A program made the position numbers and the translations under genes. Below, piece after piece: positions 9,530-19,725 of a stretch of 64,000 nt of DNA. Positions within the stretch are counted from its first letter, which is position 1; each line of letters opens with the position of its first letter. This DNA comes from an uncultured Fluviicola sp. (GTDB taxonomy: Bacteria; Bacteroidota; Bacteroidia; Flavobacteriales_D; Crocinitomicaceae), in NCBI GenBank assembly GCA_913009205.1, contig CAJVYC010000010.1, positions 24,265-88,264 of the forward strand, read 5' to 3'. The notes beneath the pieces are model-generated. The model was not told where the DNA came from. It worked only from the letters and a program-made list of their open reading frames with translations, and searched no databases.

Positions 9530-9632
9530 GTGGGATCCCTATTATTATTTTTAATAAATTAGTCTAATATACTGATAATCAAATATAAATTTTCGAATTT
9601 ATTAATTCAATCCTTTGGCGTAAATTAGAACC

Positions 9633-10052
9633 ATGAAAATAACTCTCCTCCTTATTTCGATTTTGGCGTTTTATTACCTGAACGCGCAGGACACGCTTAT
9701 TGTTTATTTCAAAGACAAAGGAAGTTCTGAATTCGTTCAATTGTCAGACCGTTCAATTCAAAGACGAAAAAAACATAATGTGGCTTGGGACGAAAGAGAC
9801 AGGTAAGTAAACCAAACATACATTGACCTTTTGAAAATGGAAGGAACGGTAATGAACGTTTCCAGATGGTTGAATGGGTTTACATTGATTACAAACACTT
9901 CCAAATTGGAATTGAAGAACACCTATGAATTCATTAAAGACATTAGGATTAGCAAATCGACTATCGCATTGAAAGACGCGAGTAAATTGGTCCGTAAGTT
10001 CCATCACTTTCAGAAAGAAAGATTGATGACGGGGAAGTTGATTTTATTTTAA
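9633..10052 (+). pseudogene. N-terminal remnant of a secreted subtilase (S8) family peptidase
   Basis: MKITLLLISILAFYYLNAQDTLIVYFKDKGSSEFVQLSDRSIQRRKKHNVAWDERDR* then in frame VNQTYIDLLKMEGTVMNVSRWLNGFTLIT; resembles Bacteroidota S8 peptidase prodomains; no catalytic domain remains. Confidence 0.65.
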
Positions 10053-10164
10053 TTTTGATATTTCCAGGAGTTCCCATTATTAAGAAACTAGTGTACCATT
10101 CTCCGTCAATTTGTGCATCGGGCGTAAGTGGCAATAGGGCTAGAATTAGGACGATTGTTTTCAT
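9961..10164 (-). pseudogene. Truncated secreted protein, possibly the N-terminus of an alpha/beta-hydrolase-type protein
   Basis: Signal peptide MKTIVLILALLPLTPDAQ then IDGEWYTSFLIMGTPGNIKIKIK, 67 aa; start overlaps the stop of the upstream glycosyltransferase (ATGA). Family identity is a guess. Confidence 0.4.
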
Positions 10165-11192
10165 AGTAGCTTAAGTATTATGAGGCAATTTTTTTCGGTG
10201 CTGTAGTTTTCATTCAAAAATGAAATCCTTGATTGAAATTCTTCTTCTTTCAATTCGGCTTTTATTTTATTCTGAATCAAACGTTGAAATTCTTTCGCAT
10301 CTATTGCTAGTGAACAAAGACCTTCTAAGTTTGTGCCAAGAATCATATTTTCATTAGCAACGATATGGCCAGATGAAGAGAGTGAATTTATCAATTTTAG
10401 CTTAACACCCGTTGCCTGACTGGAATAGAAGACATGAACTCTTGCCGTTTGAATAAGTGCTTGAATTGCCTCTTCTGAAGGGTTGGGAATCAGTTCAATA
10501 TTGTGTTCTTCGCAATTTTCAATTAAACTTGGCGAAGGCTCTTTTCCCGCAATTTTCAACTTATTTTCTAGGTTAAGAGGTGAAAAAACTTCATTGATGA
10601 GCCATTTTGCACCAATTTCATTCTCTTCAACGGAGAGATTTCCATGGAATAAAAAGAAAGCTTCGGTCGCTTGTTTAGGATTTTCAGAGATCGCCTTCGA
10701 TGCTGCGGGAAGTACTTGGACTGAATTGGAATATTGCTTGAAATGAACCGCATCAGATTCTTTAATCGCAAGAATATGATTTGCATAGTTTAACTGGGAT
10801 TCGAACCTTCTTAATTTTCGTGCTTCACCAGAATAAAATCGCTTCGTTAATCCTCGGTTGTTCTTTGCGAGTTCTGCATAATATTCATGTTCGACATTGT
10901 GTGTTCGAACGATTTTTATTCTATTTTTAAAGCGTTCGTCATTCAAAGAATAACAGGTGTGTAAGCCCTCAAAAAGGATAGGAGAGTCGTCTTTGCAAAG
11001 GTTCGCCATTAATTCTGCCGAATTTCTCGTTTTGACGATAAATGGCGTTCTTCCAATGCTATCAAAAACGGATTTTTTCCGAGGATAATAGTAAACCGTT
11101 TCTGCGTATTTTAAAAGTTCATCTTGTTTCGGTCTTCCGTATTCATAGCAATGTAACGTAATGCTAAGACCTAATTTATGCAATCCTTTCAA
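10161..11192 (-). CDS. Glycosyltransferase (GT4-like); N-terminus extends upstream of the annotated ATG
   Basis: 343 aa; RTHNVEHEYY, FLFHGNLSVEENE, ELIPNPSEEAIQALIQTARVHVFYSSQATGVKLKL. In-frame upstream codons read LLVNKKLHIISFDVPYPADYGGAIDVFYRLKGLHKLG, up to about 11275. Confidence 0.8.
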   Translation of the reverse strand: MKGLHKLGLSITLHCYEYGRPKQDELLKYAETVYYYPRKKSVFDSIGRTPFIVKTRNSAELMANLCKDDSPILFEGLHTCYSLNDERFKNRIKIVRTHNVEHEYYAELAKNNRGLTKRFYSGEARKLRRFESQLNYANHILAIKESDAVHFKQYSNSVQVLPAASKAISENPKQATEAFFLFHGNLSVEENEIGAKWLINEVFSPLNLENKLKIAGKEPSPSLIENCEEHNIELIPNPSEEAIQALIQTARVHVFYSSQATGVKLKLINSLSSSGHIVANENMILGTNLEGLCSLAIDAKEFQRLIQNKIKAELKEEEFQSRISFLNENYSTEKNCLIILKLL

Positions 11193-11265
11193 GCGATAAA
11201 AGACGTCAATTGCTCCGCCGTAATCCGCTGGATATGGAACATCAAATGAAATGATATGGAGTTTT

Positions 11266-12396
11266 TTATTTACCAGAAGTTACCTTGTAAATTGTATCTA
11301 AAATTTTGGTTTCGTTCTCCCAGTTTTCAACCTGCGCCGCTTTCAAGCAATTGGCTTTGTACTTGGCTAATTGTTCTGAATCCGCAAATAGTGCATTTAT
11401 TGTTTCAGCTAATTTATCAATTGTAAATTCTTGAAGGATTTCACCAATTTCGTTGGTCCGAATAACATGCGCCACTTCTTTGATTTCAGTTGCAACAACG
11501 GCCGTTTGTGTATGCATGTAGTCAAAGACTTTATTGGGCAACGAAAGGCGGTAATTCATATTGGTTGGTTTATCGAGGGTTAGGCCAATATCAGCATGGA
11601 ACGTGTAATTCATCATCACGTTGTACGGCTTTTTACCGTAAAAAATCACCTTGCTTTCAAGTGCCAATTGCACAACACGGTCCTTTAATTGAGCAACGAC
11701 ATCGCCGTCGCCTACAATCATCAAAACGGCATCAATTTGGCGCATTGCCTCGACAGCTTCTTCAGCTCCTCTATCTATATTGATTCCAGCACCCTGCAAA
11801 ATAATGAGGCGTTTGTTTTCTGGTATTTCTAATTCTAACTTACTCTTTAAGTCTTCTGGTTTCCACAGTGGTGAAATATTCCGGACAACCTTCACCTCCT
11901 TAGTGTAGAGGTCACCGTAGATTTTGGCAATAGAATTGTTAACAGTATAAATTTTTGTCAATTTTGGGAAAATCATTCGCTCAATTCTGAGCCAAACCTT
12001 CTGAACTCTAGGACGATTGATTAGCTCAGGAACTTCTGTAAAATACTCGTGTGAATCGTAAACCAATTCGGTTTTTCGTTTGAACTTTTTAACCATGTAA
12101 TTGGCCAAGAGCGTATCCAAGTCATTCGAAACGATAACGTCTGCTTTTTTGAAAAGAAGAAACAGGAACAATCGAAAATTAAAAAAGGCATAGAATAACG
12201 CTCCTTTTTCAAAGAGAAGGCGCATTTGCTTTGTCGTATAATCCCTTGCCGGCAGTTCAACACTCGATTTCCGTTTACGCCCAACCAAAAGTACGTCATA
12301 GCCAGATTCATGAAGGAAAGTACATACCTTATGAACGCGCTGATCTGTATACAGATCGTTAGTAACTGAGACAATAGCCTTGAGTCTTTTCGACAT
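11266..12396 (-). CDS. Glycosyltransferase family 4 protein
   Basis: 376 aa; VSVTNDLYTDQRVHKVCTFLHESGYDVLLVGR, LIILQGAGINIDRGAEEAVEAM, PNKVFDYMHTQTAVVATEIKE. Confidence 0.9.
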   Translation of the reverse strand: MSKRLKAIVSVTNDLYTDQRVHKVCTFLHESGYDVLLVGRKRKSSVELPARDYTTKQMRLLFEKGALFYAFFNFRLFLFLLFKKADVIVSNDLDTLLANYMVKKFKRKTELVYDSHEYFTEVPELINRPRVQKVWLRIERMIFPKLTKIYTVNNSIAKIYGDLYTKEVKVVRNISPLWKPEDLKSKLELEIPENKRLIILQGAGINIDRGAEEAVEAMRQIDAVLMIVGDGDVVAQLKDRVVQLALESKVIFYGKKPYNVMMNYTFHADIGLTLDKPTNMNYRLSLPNKVFDYMHTQTAVVATEIKEVAHVIRTNEIGEILQEFTIDKLAETINALFADSEQLAKYKANCLKAAQVENWENETKILDTIYKVTSGK

Positions 12397-12425
12397 GTGT
12401 CGAAGGTAAGAATTTCAGAAGATTA

Positions 12426-13022
12426 TCACCAGAAGAAGAGAAGAATTAAAGTGAACAGAAGCAAAGCAGCGAACCCCAATACTATCCAATAGGCCAGTAG
12501 CCATTTGCGCGCAACATCCTCATCGAATTGACCTGTTGCCGTATTGAATCTCGATCGTTTTGACCTAACATATTGGGCTCTTGCTATAAATGCTAAGACA
12601 AGTGAAACAATTAATCCTATTCCAAGAAATATGCTGCCAGCCACAAGTGTTACAAGGGCAGAAATAGATAAAATTTTGGCCCTTCTGGCATGTTCTTCAG
12701 CTTCCAATGCTTCATTCACAGCATCTTCGCTTACTTCAGGATCCACGTCAGTGGTTGTTGAATCGGAAGGCTGGGTTTGTGCCATGGAAGCCCTCTTAAC
12801 AGGACCCATATCTTGATTTTCTGTAAATTTATTGGATTCAGAATCTAAATTCGTCACAGTTTTCTTACACGAAGACTGTCGGTAATTATTAGTTCCTTCC
12901 TCATCGAACGTGTTGTTTTCTACGTTGACAATTTTTTTTTGACTGACCTTCACAAACTGTAATTGATTGTGGGCACATGAACTGATAAGGATTAGTGTAG
13001 CTAAAGCTTGAAATAATTTCAC
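12426..13022 (-). CDS. Lipoprotein with C-terminal two-TM module, function unknown
   Basis: 198 aa, GTG start, lipobox LISSC, two hydrophobic segments with ARAQYVRSKR between. Confidence 0.7.
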   Translation of the reverse strand: MKLFQALATLILISSCAHNQLQFVKVSQKKIVNVENNTFDEEGTNNYRQSSCKKTVTNLDSESNKFTENQDMGPVKRASMAQTQPSDSTTTDVDPEVSEDAVNEALEAEEHARRAKILSISALVTLVAGSIFLGIGLIVSLVLAFIARAQYVRSKRSRFNTATGQFDEDVARKWLLAYWIVLGFAALLLFTLILLFFW

Positions 13023-13084
13023 TTTTGTTGTATTTGCTATTTTAACGAAGGAATTTTCGTTTTAGTTTGAGAATGGCGCTTTTA

Positions 13085-16000
13085 TTATAATTTCAGGATT
13101 CTATTGATGTGGTCGTAAGCAACGGTGAGTGTTTTAACATCATCATAAATTATTCGAAGGCGGTCGTTTTTCTCACTCAGCTTGGCCACCTTTGGACTCT
13201 TCTGCATGTAGTCGAGTACCTTAGTGAATATTGGTGATTGGTAATATTCCGACTTCGGATTAGCAATGAAATAGCCGATCATTTTGTTTGACTTTAAAAC
13301 TAATTTTTCAATTCCCAACTCTTCAGCCAGCCAACGTAGTTTAAACGAGCGGATTAATTCATTGACCTTTTCTGGAATTGGTCCAAATCGGTCTTCAAGT
13401 TCCTTTACAAATTGATCCAGTTCACCCTGTCCCTTGATGTTATCCATGTCTTGGTAAAGGCTTAATCGCTCTGCAACGTTGTTTACGTAATCATCCGGAA
13501 TTCGAATCTCCAAATCAGTTTCTAGAACACAATCTTTGACGAATTGCGTTAAACTATCTGAATTTCGGTCAGAGAACAGCTCTTTAAATTCTGATTCACG
13601 TAACTCTTCAATGGCTTCGTTTAGAATTTTCTGATACATATCAAATCCAATGTCAGCAATGAATCCACTTTGTTCGCCTCCAAGCATATTTCCAGCGCCT
13701 CGAATGTCCAAATCTTTCATCGCAATGTTGAAACCAGATCCTAAGTCTGAAAATTGAACCAAAGCTTCTAAACGCTTTCTTGCTTCACTTGTCATCGTAC
13801 TTGCAGGAGGGGCAATGAGATAACAAAAACCTTTTTTGTTTGAACGACCAACGCGACCTCTCAATTGGTGTAAGTCACTAATCCCAAAGTTGTTGGCTTG
13901 GTTAATAATTATGGTGTTTGCGTTTGAGATATCAATTCCTGATTCAATAATGGTCGTCGCTAAAAGAACGTCGTATTCATGGTTTATGAAATCCATCATA
14001 ATTTTTTCCAGCGCCTTACCTTCCATTTGTCCGTGCCCAATTGCAACCCGAACTCCAGGACACAAACGCTGAATCATTCCTGAAATCTCTGCGATGTTCT
14101 GGAGTCTGTTGTGAACGAAAAATACTTGACCTCCTCGACTCGTTTCATAAGCAATAGCATCTCGAATGGCTTCTTCGCTAAATTCTATAACTTCTGTTAA
14201 AACGGGTTGTCTGTTTGGTGGAGGCGTATTTATAATACTCAAATCACGTGCTCCCATCAATGAAAACTGAAGAGTTCTTGGTATCGGAGTAGCAGTTAGG
14301 GTAAGACTGTCAACGGTTGCTCTTAGTGTTTTAAGCTTGTCTTTAACGGAAACGCCGAATTTCTGTTCCTCATCGATAATCATTAGCCCAAGATCTTTGA
14401 ATTTAACGCGGTTTCCAACGATGGCGTGTGTTCCGATCAAGATGTCAATTTCTCCGTCTGCAAGTCTTTTCAAGGTAGCTGTTACTTCCTTCGCGGATTT
14501 AAAGCGATTAATATAATCGATGTTACATGGGAAGTCTTTTAAGCGTTCCTTAAAACTCCTTGTGTGTTGCAAGGACAAAATGGTTGTTGGAACGAGAATC
14601 GCAACTTGTTTGCTATCGGCAACGGCTTTAAATGCTGCTCGAACGGCAATTTCTGTTTTCCCAAAACCTACATCACCACAAATCAAACGGTCCATAGGTG
14701 TACTGGATTCCATATCTTCCTTAACTGCAATTGTTGATTTTAACTGATCGGGAGTGTCTTCATACATGAATGAAGCTTCCAATTCATTTTGGAGGTAAGA
14801 ATCAGGGCTAAATGCAAAACCTTCTTGTGCTTTTCGTTTGGCATAAAGTTTAATTAAATCAAACGCCAACTCCTTGATTTTTTTCTTGGTCTTTTGTTTG
14901 AGCGTCGCCCAAGTGTTCGTCCCAAGTTTATTCATTTTTGGAGAACCGCCGTCTTTCCCTGTGAATTTCGAAATACGATGAAGCGAGTGAATACCCACAT
15001 ACAAAACATCATTGTCTCTGTACAAAATGCGGATAGCTTCTTGCGGTTTTCCATTGACATCGATTGTTTCAAGTCCAGAGAATTTCCCTACTCCATGATC
15101 AATGTGCGTGACGTAATCTCCTCGTTGTAAATTGTGAAGCTCTTTAAGTGTTAGGGCTTGCTTCGCCTGTCTAAATCCTTCCTTAAGTCTAAATCGATGG
15201 AACCGTTCAAAAATTTGATGGTCCGTGTAGCAAACAATATTTAGTTCGTCACTAATAAACCCCTCATGGAGAGAAATCGGAATGGGATTGTATGTTATAT
15301 CTGTGTTGATATCTGCAAATATTTGCTCAAGCCGACTGATTTGCTTCGGTTGATTTGAGAATATCGATATGGAATACTTGTTCTTTTTTCGTTGCAACAA
15401 ATCTTCAGCTAGAAGGTTGAAGTTCTTATTGAAACTTGGTTGTGGTTTAAAGTTAAAATCTAGGGTTTTTGTCGGTGAAAAGAACTGTTCAGCGCCAAAT
15501 TCAACAACGCTGAGTTCTTTTAATTTAGGTTCGAGATTACTCGGATGGAGAAATAAATTGTCTGGAATTGTAGGCGCAACATGTGATTCAATGGAGTTAT
15601 ATACTTTAACCGCTTTTTTGTATTCTTTGTCCAACGTATTTTTCGTAATGTCATACGATGAAAGCCATACCGTAGCGTGTTCTCCAAGGAAGTCGAAAAA
15701 AGAAACATTTCCATCTCCGATCATTTCACCTTGAACATTCGGAACGATATTGAAAAATTTATGCGTATTAATCGACAGTTGTGTGCTCGCATCAAATGTT
15801 CGAATACTGTCGACTTCATCTCCAAAAAATTCAATTCTATAAGGTTGATCATTTGAGTAAGAGAACACATCGACAATTCCTCCTCGGATGGAAAACTGAC
15901 CCGGTTCGTAAACAAAATCAACCCGATCAAAATTTAAATCTAGAAGCTGTTCATTAATAAAATCAATTCCATAATTTTTGCCATGTTCAAGCTTCAATGT

Positions 16001-16423
16001 ATTCTTCACCAATGTTTTCTGGGAAGGAATTTTTTCGAACAGCGCTTTAGGATATGTAACAATCCATGTGTTTTTGCCTGTCGATATTTTTTCTAAAACT
16101 TCCGCTCTTGCGACAACATTGGCATTGTCTGTTTTTTCAAGTTCGTAGGGTACACGGTACGAAGCGGGATAAAACAAGATGTTTGAATTTATAGGAAACA
16201 AACCCTGTAAGTCGTTCAAAAAATAAGCTGCTTGCTCTTTGTCTGAAAGAATAAACAAGTGATTTCCGGGCGCTTGCATTGCAACTGCAGAGGCACTTAA
16301 TGAACGTGAAGACCCTACTAGTCCTTTCCATTCAATTTTAGACCCAATAATTTGAAGTTCATTGGCTGTGGCATTAACCTGTGGTAAGTTCGAAAATAAG
16401 GATTTGAGTTCTTTTAAGTCCAT
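13085..16423 (-). CDS. mfd: Transcription-repair coupling factor
   Basis: 1112 aa; YVTHIDHGVGKFSGLE, DRLICGDVGFGKTEIAVRAAFKAV, IIDEEQKFGVSVKDKLK, TLTATPIPRTLQFSLMGARDLSII, QLRGRVGRSNKKGFCYL. Confidence 0.98.
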   Translation of the reverse strand: MDLKELKSLFSNLPQVNATANELQIIGSKIEWKGLVGSSRSLSASAVAMQAPGNHLFILSDKEQAAYFLNDLQGLFPINSNILFYPASYRVPYELEKTDNANVVARAEVLEKISTGKNTWIVTYPKALFEKIPSQKTLVKNTLKLEHGKNYGIDFINEQLLDLNFDRVDFVYEPGQFSIRGGIVDVFSYSNDQPYRIEFFGDEVDSIRTFDASTQLSINTHKFFNIVPNVQGEMIGDGNVSFFDFLGEHATVWLSSYDITKNTLDKEYKKAVKVYNSIESHVAPTIPDNLFLHPSNLEPKLKELSVVEFGAEQFFSPTKTLDFNFKPQPSFNKNFNLLAEDLLQRKKNKYSISIFSNQPKQISRLEQIFADINTDITYNPIPISLHEGFISDELNIVCYTDHQIFERFHRFRLKEGFRQAKQALTLKELHNLQRGDYVTHIDHGVGKFSGLETIDVNGKPQEAIRILYRDNDVLYVGIHSLHRISKFTGKDGGSPKMNKLGTNTWATLKQKTKKKIKELAFDLIKLYAKRKAQEGFAFSPDSYLQNELEASFMYEDTPDQLKSTIAVKEDMESSTPMDRLICGDVGFGKTEIAVRAAFKAVADSKQVAILVPTTILSLQHTRSFKERLKDFPCNIDYINRFKSAKEVTATLKRLADGEIDILIGTHAIVGNRVKFKDLGLMIIDEEQKFGVSVKDKLKTLRATVDSLTLTATPIPRTLQFSLMGARDLSIINTPPPNRQPVLTEVIEFSEEAIRDAIAYETSRGGQVFFVHNRLQNIAEISGMIQRLCPGVRVAIGHGQMEGKALEKIMMDFINHEYDVLLATTIIESGIDISNANTIIINQANNFGISDLHQLRGRVGRSNKKGFCYLIAPPASTMTSEARKRLEALVQFSDLGSGFNIAMKDLDIRGAGNMLGGEQSGFIADIGFDMYQKILNEAIEELRESEFKELFSDRNSDSLTQFVKDCVLETDLEIRIPDDYVNNVAERLSLYQDMDNIKGQGELDQFVKELEDRFGPIPEKVNELIRSFKLRWLAEELGIEKLVLKSNKMIGYFIANPKSEYYQSPIFTKVLDYMQKSPKVAKLSEKNDRLRIIYDDVKTLTVAYDHINRILKL

Positions 16424-16484
16424 TTTTTGTCAGGTTCGAATTATCACTTGTTAATCCCGTTCCTAAGCGAAATCTATGATTTCT

Positions 16485-17489
16485 CTATTTAAGAAAGCCC
16501 ATTGCATGTTCAACCATCGTTTTAGAACCAATGAAATAAGGCACGCGTTGGTGAAGACGTTCTGGTTTGATTTCCATAATTCGTTTTCTTCCTGTAGTTG
16601 CCAATCCGCCAGCTTGTTCTACAATAAAGGCTAAAGGATTACATTCGTATAACAAGCGTAACTTACCTTCTGGATCGACAGTCGTATCAGGATAGATGTA
16701 AATTCCACCTTTGATTAAGTTTCTATGAAAATCAGCAACTAAAGAGCCAATGTACCTTCCTGAATACGGTCTTTCATGGCCGGGTTGTGTTTGCTGGCAA
16801 TATGTTTCGATGTATTCTTTGATTCCGCTTTCACAAATGTTTATGTTTCCTTCATTCATCGCATAAATTCGACCTGTATCTGGTGTTTTCATTTGAGGAT
16901 GAGACAAACAAAACTCTCCGATTGAAGGGTCTAGCGTAAATCCATTTACACCTTTACCTGTTGTGTAAACCAACATTGTAGATGAACCATAAAGGACATA
17001 CCCCGCTGCCACTTGTTCAGTTCCTGCTTGAAGCATATCTTCCAAAGTCGCTTCCGTTCCAACTTCACTTACTCTTCTATAAATTGAGAAAATTGTTCCA
17101 ATTGAAACATTAACATCAATATTTGAAGAACCGTCCAATGGATCAAAAAGAACTACATATTTTCCTTTTTTAGAAAACTCTGATTTGAAGGGCATGAAAT
17201 TGTCATTTTCTTCAGACGCGATTCCACAAACTTCACCTCCTGATTGGAACATGTTTATGAATTGATTATCCGCAATTACATCAAGTTTTTGCTGTTCTTC
17301 TCCCTGGATATTAGTTGTTCCTTCGGCACCTAAAAAGTTTTCAAGGAGTCCAGCCCGGCGAACATCCTTACTTACGATTTTAGAGGCAACAGCAATATCG
17401 CTCAACAATCTAGAAAGTTCTCCAGTAGAAAACTGAAATTCAGCTTGGCGATCCATGATAAACTCGTGTAACGTTGTAACCTTTGACAT
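16485..17489 (-). CDS. fbp: Fructose-1,6-bisphosphatase class I
   Basis: [29 protein letters not shown]; start placed at [10 protein letters not shown] (17489) rather than 17582. Confidence 0.97.
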   Translation of the reverse strand: MSKVTTLHEFIMDRQAEFQFSTGELSRLLSDIAVASKIVSKDVRRAGLLENFLGAEGTTNIQGEEQQKLDVIADNQFINMFQSGGEVCGIASEENDNFMPFKSEFSKKGKYVVLFDPLDGSSNIDVNVSIGTIFSIYRRVSEVGTEATLEDMLQAGTEQVAAGYVLYGSSTMLVYTTGKGVNGFTLDPSIGEFCLSHPQMKTPDTGRIYAMNEGNINICESGIKEYIETYCQQTQPGHERPYSGRYIGSLVADFHRNLIKGGIYIYPDTTVDPEGKLRLLYECNPLAFIVEQAGGLATTGRKRIMEIKPERLHQRVPYFIGSKTMVEHAMGFLK

Positions 17490-17686
17490 GTAAATTTGTT
17501 TTTGGCAAATATCGGTAAAATGTTTTAACCAAGGGGGCGCACTTGTTGTTCTATTCAGACTTAGTTTGTTTTTCAGTCTCACTAATATGATTCCTTATGT
17601 GACGAATTCGGATTGGTCTTTACAGCAGTGAACTTAAATCTCCATGGTTAAAAATCATACCTAGCTCTATTCCAAAAATAGAGCAC

Positions 17687-17722
17687 AAAAAAAGGCCGTC
17701 TTGGTTTATCCGAGACGGCCTT
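17687..17722 (-). terminator. Rho-independent terminator for the 17781 gene
   Basis: Perfect 10-bp stem aaggccgtct/agacggcctt (17692-17701 / 17713-17722), 11-nt loop, T-run on the minus strand. Confidence 0.9.
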
Positions 17723-17780
17723 AAATATTTAAAAGCTTATAAGGCCATTTAAAAGCTCCCTATCAAAAGCTTTGTTCTAA

Positions 17781-19652
17781 TTATTGTTTAACGAATTTAT
17801 TTTTAACAACACCTTCAGCAGTTGAAATATTTACATAGTAAACACCAGCAGCGAAGCTAGACGTATTAACAGATATGTGTTGTACACCTTGAACATTAGA
17901 TTCATCAGATACAGTTGAAACAACAGCGCCAGTCATATCCATAATCTCAACAGTAACATCTGAGGTGTTCACTACATTGTAGCTTACATTAACCATATCG
18001 TTTGCTGGGTTAGGGAAAATATTAACAGCAGAAATGTTCTCTCCGTTTTCATTCAATCCCCAAGCAGATCCGTCAAAGTTCAAACGAACAATAGGTGTTG
18101 CTGGTTGCAAGTACCACGTATCATCAGCTTGGATGTACACATAAGAGAATCCAATTGGAGAAGTTCCTGACGTTGCACAAACAACATCATCAGTAGCTCC
18201 ACCGTCACCATCTGTTGCCAACACTACGAAGTAAGTAGTTTGAGCAACCGTTAATGGAGTAGGGAATAATAATGGAAGAGATAAAACTCCACTTACATCA
18301 GAAGTAGTTACCGTGTGGTAATCTGATTGCTGCTCGAAAGTCAATGCATCAGCAAATGTCGCTTGAGTTCCATCGAAAGAGTAAATCTTTGCATAAACCG
18401 TAGACCCAATCTCTGTTGTGTTATGCAATTTAACATCAACGTAGTAAACAGTTTGATCTGCCCAAATATCGAAGAAGTTACCTACTTCGTAAGCCTCACC
18501 ACCGTTGTTCTCAGAGCCGTCAATTAAGTTGTCATCTTGAGCATAGATATACTCAGTAACATCAAAGTTATCTCCTTGAATAACATTGTTAGAAGGGACA
18601 TCATCGATTTCATCTTGAGTAATTTCCCAAGTAAATACATGCGAACCAACAACAGCTGCTGGAGTATATTGAGTTGAAAGGATTAAGCTATCGTAAGCTC
18701 CAACAGGAATTGTAACTGACTGAGAAACACCAGTCCAAGCTCCACTGTTGAAATCAACATTAAGTTCAACGTTTGTTTGAGGATTAAGACCTCCATTGAA
18801 AGGCTCAGTAACAAAATCAATAGGTGCAACCTGAGTTGTAGGAATTTGGGAATAGTTTAAGAAAGCAGTTCCCCAATAAGGATCTGTTGACTCAACATCA
18901 TTATCAGGATTTGTGAAAATCTTTAAATCATCAATGTACCATCCGTAAGCAACCCATACGTTAGGGTTAGTAGATAATGAAGGAAAGTTAGTTGTCCATG
19001 AGAAACGAACTTGAACTGTAGATGCATTTCCTGTAATGTAAGGAGCAAGGTTAATAGAAATGTTCGCCGGGTTCGGGTATGCAGAACCACCACTTGCAGA
19101 GAGAACACCGTATTCATCGCTGTTGTCTCTAATAGTCGTCCAAGCTAAACCATCAACACTGATTTGTACTTCTTGTAAATCGTTAAAACGTGCCCCGAAC
19201 TCTTGGTATTGAAGAGTTACTTGGTCAGTATTAGCTGTGTTTCCAGGTAAGTTAGGAATATCTAGAGCTACAGAAGTCATTGTATAAATAACATCAAGCG
19301 CTTGCGTTGGAGTTGGCGCAGTTGGATCTCCGTTGCTTAATTCAGCATACCCTCCGCCAGAAGTAGAAGTGATTCCGTTTGCGGACCACCAACCATCGCT
19401 AGTCGCATCTATTGACCATCCAAAAACCCCACCTGCTTGACCATCATTGTCGATTGTCCAGTTTGTACCATCATTAAAATCATCAGCCCAAATCTCAACT
19501 CCTAACGCTTTTGGCTCTGAAGGATTTTGCTGTGTTGGTTTTACAGCACTAGTGTTAATTTTCCCGAACGAATAAGGTTTGGTCGTTTGCTGTGCATTTG
19601 CAGCAGTCGATGTTATCCCTAAAAGAAGGAAGCTTAAGTAAATTTTTTTCAT
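17781..19652 (-). CDS. Secreted T9SS type A sorting-domain protein
   Basis: Signal peptide MKKIYLSFLLLGITSTAANAQ; C-terminus NIFPNPANDMVNVSYNV...VYYVNISTAEGVVKNKFVKQ. Confidence 0.92.
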   Translation of the reverse strand: MKKIYLSFLLLGITSTAANAQQTTKPYSFGKINTSAVKPTQQNPSEPKALGVEIWADDFNDGTNWTIDNDGQAGGVFGWSIDATSDGWWSANGITSTSGGGYAELSNGDPTAPTPTQALDVIYTMTSVALDIPNLPGNTANTDQVTLQYQEFGARFNDLQEVQISVDGLAWTTIRDNSDEYGVLSASGGSAYPNPANISINLAPYITGNASTVQVRFSWTTNFPSLSTNPNVWVAYGWYIDDLKIFTNPDNDVESTDPYWGTAFLNYSQIPTTQVAPIDFVTEPFNGGLNPQTNVELNVDFNSGAWTGVSQSVTIPVGAYDSLILSTQYTPAAVVGSHVFTWEITQDEIDDVPSNNVIQGDNFDVTEYIYAQDDNLIDGSENNGGEAYEVGNFFDIWADQTVYYVDVKLHNTTEIGSTVYAKIYSFDGTQATFADALTFEQQSDYHTVTTSDVSGVLSLPLLFPTPLTVAQTTYFVVLATDGDGGATDDVVCATSGTSPIGFSYVYIQADDTWYLQPATPIVRLNFDGSAWGLNENGENISAVNIFPNPANDMVNVSYNVVNTSDVTVEIMDMTGAVVSTVSDESNVQGVQHISVNTSSFAAGVYYVNISTAEGVVKNKFVKQ

Positions 19653-19725
19653 AATTTTTTGTGTTAAAGTGGAACAAATATACATTATTTAAAGTATAAT
19701 ATCAAAGCTGAGAACCGCACCTGCA

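Noticed and set aside
11490-12374. ORFs 11490..11783 and 12021..12374
   Set aside because: Alternative frames of a well-supported GT4 gene.
13836-16331. Multiple short ORFs inside mfd
   Set aside because: Overlap the continuous mfd frame; no independent motif.
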